A stretch of 64,000 bases of DNA from the NCBI GenBank assembly GCA_965221185.1, contig OZ244866.1, positions 3,534,001-3,598,000 on the forward strand, in the 5' to 3' direction. The position numbers were made by a program, and so were the translations under genes. Positions 61,220-64,000 of the stretch are shown here, piece after piece. The DNA is from Aldehydirespirator sp965221185 (GTDB taxonomy: Bacteria; Actinomycetota; Acidimicrobiia; Acidimicrobiales; Aldehydirespiratoraceae). Numbering within the stretch: position 1 is the stretch's first letter; each line of letters begins with the position of its first letter. The notes beneath the pieces were generated by a model that searched no databases, was not told the DNA's origin, and saw only the letters and a list, made by a program, of their open reading frames with translations.

Positions 61220-61717
61220 TCAGCCCAGGACCTGCTCCACTGAGAACTCGACGTTGTTGCCGTCGGGGTCCTTGATCAGGCAGATGTAGCCCACGTCGGG
61301 GTTGCGGTACATGGGGCCGAGCACGAGGCAGCCGTCCTCGGCGGCCAGCCGGGCCACCTCGTCCACCTCGGCCCGGCTGTCGAGGGAGATTCCCAGGTGG
61401 GCGATCGACGTCAAGAAGCCGTACTCCTCGACGATGTCGCCGGTGATGTTCTTGGGCAGCGCCCCCTCCATGATCACGATCACGAAGCGGGCCGCCCCCG
61501 GGCCGGTGATGTCGCGCTCGTTGGCCAGCCAGGCGGTGCGCATCTTGGTCTCGGGGTCGTGGCGCTCTGAGATCTTCACCAGGGTGGTGAACTTCTCGTA
61601 GAACGCCAGCGTGTCGTTGAGGCTGCGCACCGGCAGCGCGACGTGGGTGAGCAGCGACGGCGGCGGCTCGCCAGCGGGGGCGGCGGCCCCGGCGGGAGAT
61701 GAGGCGGTGTCGGTCAT
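61220..61717 (-). CDS. VOC-family protein (lactoylglutathione-lyase-like)
   Basis: A 165-residue VOC protein: LLTHVALPVRSLNDTLAFYE, MRTAWLANERDITGPG, SIAHLGISLDSRAEVDEVAR and KDPDGNNVEFSVEQVL. His in THVAL, His in IAHLGI and Glu in NVEFSV are the likely metal ligands. The gene lies 18 bases beyond the enolase-superfamily gene on the same strand, so it is probably co-transcribed and may act on that enzyme's product. Function otherwise unknown. Confidence 0.88.
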   Translation of the reverse strand: MTDTASSPAGAAAPAGEPPPSLLTHVALPVRSLNDTLAFYEKFTTLVKISERHDPETKMRTAWLANERDITGPGAARFVIVIMEGALPKNITGDIVEEYGFLTSIAHLGISLDSRAEVDEVARLAAEDGCLVLGPMYRNPDVGYICLIKDPDGNNVEFSVEQVLG

Positions 61718-61735
61718 TTCGTGACCTCCTGTGGT

Positions 61736-62887
61736 TCAGACGTTGCCGGCGAACCGCGGCGACGGGCCGGTCCGGGGAGCGGGAGGCTGGTACGGGCGAG
61801 ACTTCACGGCCTCGTAGTCGATCTCGACCCCGAGGCCCGGCTCATCAGGCGGCCGGAGCGCCCCATCGACCACCTTGTCGGGGCCCAGCGGGCACCCGGG
61901 GGCGATCGTGGCCCAGCACTCGGCCAGCGGGTACGGATACTCGAGGAGGTCGATCGACGGCACGGCCGCGGCCAGGTGCAGGTTGGCGGCCAGCGCGACC
62001 GGGCCAGCGGCAGTGTGGGGCACCACCCGGACGCCGGCTCGGTGGCCTGCGGCCGCGATGCGCATCCCCTCGGCCAGACCACCGCAAGTCGCGGCGTCGG
62101 GCTGCAGGACGCTGGCCCGGTTCCTGCGGATCGCCTCCTCGAACTCGGCGAGGCCGTACATGTGCTCCCCGCAGGCGATCGGCACCGGCGACCGGGCCGC
62201 CACCGCGTCCATCGCCGGTGGCGACTCCTGCAGCACAGGCTCCTCGAACCAGCCGATGCCGAGGGCGGCCAACCCTTCGGCCACGGCCAGGGCGGTGTCC
62301 ACCGTGAAGTTCTCGTTGCCGTCGATCATCAGGGCCACTGTTGGGTCTAGCTGGTTGCGCAGTCCGGCCAGGGTTTCCAGGTCGCTCTGCCAGTTCACAC
62401 CGATGCGCATCTTCACGCCCCGCACCCCGGCGCGGAGCAGGGGCTCGAGCAGCTCGACGTGCCAGTCCGGATCCCCCTCCTCCAAGAAAACGCTCGAGGC
62501 GTAGACCGGCACCGGGTCGAGCGACCCGCCCAGCATCACGGCCACCGGCTCGCCCCGGGCCTTGCCGAGCGCGTCCTGCAGCGCCAGCTCCAGGCCGCTC
62601 AGGGCCTGGGACGCAACCCAGGTGTGGCCGAGGCGGCGCCTGGTCCAGCTCCGGAGCTTGTGCATGAGCCGGTCGATGGTGTCGAGCTCCTCGCCCACCA
62701 GCAGGGGGGCGAAGGCGTCGGCCACCGCGGCTTCTACCACCGAAGCGTAGGTCAGGCCGAAGCTGTCGCAGGCCTCGCCCCATCCGATGATCCCGTTGTC
62801 GGTGGTCACCCGGATCAGGCAGTACGACAACGGCTCGCGGTTGTGATCGAAGGTGAACCCGATGGCCTCGGCGCTGGCGATCCGCAT
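61736..62887 (-). CDS. enolase-superfamily enzyme (mandelate racemase/muconate-lactonizing type)
   Basis: A 383-residue protein. The start at 62887 follows GGAAGGA at 7 bases; the longer ORF to 63055 runs through a tandem repeat. Metal ligands: Asp in LMIDGNENFT, Glu in IGWFEEPVLQ, Glu in IACGEHMYG; base candidates: Lys/Arg in GVKMRIGVNW (K-x-R rather than the usual K-x-K) and His in VVPHTAAGP. Family members abstract the proton next to a carboxylate, often dehydrating acid sugars. Co-transcribed with the VOC gene downstream. Substrate unknown. Confidence 0.9.
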   Translation of the reverse strand: MRIASAEAIGFTFDHNREPLSYCLIRVTTDNGIIGWGEACDSFGLTYASVVEAAVADAFAPLLVGEELDTIDRLMHKLRSWTRRRLGHTWVASQALSGLELALQDALGKARGEPVAVMLGGSLDPVPVYASSVFLEEGDPDWHVELLEPLLRAGVRGVKMRIGVNWQSDLETLAGLRNQLDPTVALMIDGNENFTVDTALAVAEGLAALGIGWFEEPVLQESPPAMDAVAARSPVPIACGEHMYGLAEFEEAIRRNRASVLQPDAATCGGLAEGMRIAAAGHRAGVRVVPHTAAGPVALAANLHLAAAVPSIDLLEYPYPLAECWATIAPGCPLGPDKVVDGALRPPDEPGLGVEIDYEAVKSRPYQPPAPRTGPSPRFAGNV

Positions 62888-62897
62888 CTGCTCATCC

Positions 62898-62998
62898 TTC
62901 CACGCTTCTGGAGCCGGCTCCGACTCGGTCGACGGGGCCGGGTTTGCTTCCACGCTCTTGGAGCCGGCTCCGACTCGGTCGACGGGGCCGGGTTTGCC
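62898..62998. repeat. tandem 50-bp repeat upstream of the enolase-superfamily gene
   Basis: A unit beginning CCACGCTTCTGGAGCCGGCT and ending GGCCGGGTTTGC occurs at about 62899 and 62949, near-identical, period 50. It lies just ahead of the ATG at 62887 (minus strand) and in the divergent gap to the VOC gene at 63058. Confidence 0.8.
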
Positions 62999-63057
62999 CG
63001 TGCGGGCCCCGAGGGCGTACCGTCCGCCTACCAGCTCACCACCGCAGGGGGACAACT

Positions 63058-63426
63058 ATGTCAGCACCGAATCTGGGCAGCATTCTCGTGGGGTCGTCGC
63101 AGGCCGATGCCATGAAGGACTGGTACCGGGCCTGTTTCGGACCCGACGAGAACGAGATGGGCGCATTCGAGTTCGGCGGCGTTCAGCTCTTCATCGAGGA
63201 GCACAGTGACGTCTCGGGCCCCAACGAGGACGGGCACCGGATCATCCTCAACCTCGATGTGAGCGGCTGCCGCGACCTTGAGGCGCACCTCAAGGAGCAG
63301 GGAGTCTCCTGGGTGCGCGAGGTGGAGCAGATGCCCTTCGGCCTGATCGGCACGGTGGCCGACCCCGACGGCAACATGGTGCAGATCATCGAGTGGGGCG
63401 CCACCCCCGACGAGGGCCACGGCTGA
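63058..63426 (+). CDS. VOC-family protein
   Basis: A 122-residue protein: MSAPNLGSILVGSSQADAMK and DWYRACFGPDENEMG, GHRIILNLDVSG and VADPDGNMVQIIEWG. Ligand positions are only partly kept (Glu in QIIEWG). ATG 63058 has AGGGGG 6 bases upstream; the ORF begins at 62944 within the tandem repeat. It is divergent from the enolase-superfamily gene and is followed by an aldo/keto reductase. Role unknown. Confidence 0.87.
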   Translation: MSAPNLGSILVGSSQADAMKDWYRACFGPDENEMGAFEFGGVQLFIEEHSDVSGPNEDGHRIILNLDVSGCRDLEAHLKEQGVSWVREVEQMPFGLIGTVADPDGNMVQIIEWGATPDEGHG

Positions 63427-63499
63427 CCCAACCCCCGACGGCAGTCGCTCGACGCCGCCACGCGGCAGGCGAGCCCGACCCGTAGCAACACCAGCGGCC

Positions 63500-64000
63500 A
63501 TGGAGTTCCGAACCATCGGACGCAGCGGCATCCGGGTGAATCCCCTCGCGCTGGGCACCATGGTGCTCGGACCGTGGGGAAACACCGATGCAGAGGCCTG
63601 CCGCCGCCTCATCCACCGCGCCCTCGACGCCGGCGTCAATCTGGTCGACACCGCCGACGTCTATGGCGCGGGAGCCACCGAGGAGATCATCGGGCCGGCG
63701 CTGAGAGGCCGCCGCGACGATGTGGTGCTGGCCACCAAGTTCCAGAACCCGGTCGGGGACCACGACGACCCGAACCGGCAGGGCAACTCCCGCCGGTGGA
63801 TGATGACCGCCGTCGAGGACAGCCTGCGCCGGTTGGGCACCGACTACATCGACCTGTACCAGGTGCACCGGCCCGATCCGCACACCGGCATTGCCGAGAC
63901 GGTCGAGGCCATGTCCGACCTGGTCCGGGCGGGGAAGATCCGGGCTTGGGGCACGTCGACGTTCCCGGCCTCCGAGATGGTGGAGGCCCACTGGGCGGCC
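63500..64000 (+). CDS. aldo/keto reductase, partial (cut at the right edge)
   Basis: A frame of 167 codons from ATG 63500 to the end of the window, running off the edge. It starts MEFRTIGRSGIRVNPLALGT. The catalytic tetrad of the family is visible: Asp and Tyr in NLVDTADVYGAG, Lys in VVLATKFQNP, His in IDLYQVHRPDP. These are TIM-barrel NAD(P)H-dependent reductases for carbonyl compounds. It lies 73 bases behind the VOC gene. Confidence 0.93.
   Translation, partial: MEFRTIGRSGIRVNPLALGTMVLGPWGNTDAEACRRLIHRALDAGVNLVDTADVYGAGATEEIIGPALRGRRDDVVLATKFQNPVGDHDDPNRQGNSRRWMMTAVEDSLRRLGTDYIDLYQVHRPDPHTGIAETVEAMSDLVRAGKIRAWGTSTFPASEMVEAHWAA

Overview
The window is high-GC bacterial DNA with dense coding and little intergenic space, apart from several repeat-filled gaps. 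Gene content points to an actinobacterium, most likely of the Acidimicrobiia type. The main signs are a DUF222/HNH (13E12-type) endonuclease, a luciferase-like (F420-type) oxidoreductase, AMP-forming and ADP-forming acyl-CoA synthetases, many Rieske oxygenases and VOC proteins, and frequent GTG/TTG starts. No rRNA or tRNA gene was seen, so this placement is inferred from gene families only.

Layout. (1) 1-3434, minus strand: an ammonium transporter followed by two tiny membrane proteins and a cut-off gene, then two small membrane proteins behind an XRE-cupin regulator. (2) 3435-6979: a worn region with a small secreted Cys protein, an IS3 transposase fragment, a frameshifted IS110 transposase and about 800 bases with no gene. 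(3) 6980-14205, plus strand: histidine phosphatase, then a catabolic run of VOC protein, cupin, hydantoinase/oxoprolinase subunits A and B, and acyl-CoA synthetase. (4) 14202-18650, minus strand: a HEPN-like protein and a molybdenum hydroxylase whose Mo and FAD subunits are fused, with a separate 2Fe-2S subunit. (5) 18958-21994: ADP-forming acyl-CoA synthetase and enoyl-CoA hydratase. (6) 22200-31497: a Rieske oxygenase, then a complete BMP-type (nucleoside-like) ABC importer whose binding lipoprotein carries a long Ala/Glu/Gln coiled-coil stalk, followed by a 2-oxoglutarate oxygenase, an anchored unknown protein and an esterase.

(7) 31549-41827, mostly minus strand: luciferase-like oxidoreductase, SDR, a repeat-built coiled-coil protein, a methenyl-tetrahydromethanopterin cyclohydrolase (Mch), a 2-oxoacid dehydrogenase operon (E1 alpha, E1 beta, a free lipoyl domain, SDR) with no acyltransferase, a flavin reductase, a Rieske oxygenase and an amidase. 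(8) 41935-46682: VOC protein, a hydrolase with a broken 5' end, a VapC remnant, the HNH gene and a ferredoxin-MBL protein. (9) 46865-56110: a likely degradation module with two Rieske alpha subunits, a ring-hydroxylase beta subunit, an aldolase, a DUF1989 protein, a small alpha-beta barrel protein, an MFS transporter, an acetamidase/formamidase and an amidohydrolase. (10) 56143-57757: an intact IS1380-family element with a 5-bp target duplication. (11) 58103-64000: Zn-alcohol dehydrogenase, FGGY kinase, three VOC proteins, an enolase-superfamily enzyme and the start of an aldo/keto reductase.

Taken together, many genes fit the uptake and breakdown of nitrogen-containing ring compounds, amides and small acids, with ammonium and acyl-CoA products. 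This is inference from families and proximity; no substrate can be read from the sequence. The most distinctive non-coding feature is a GC-rich intergenic repeat family of about 105-200 bp, seen at six loci in both orientations and directly behind stop codons. The IS1380 element has landed in one copy.
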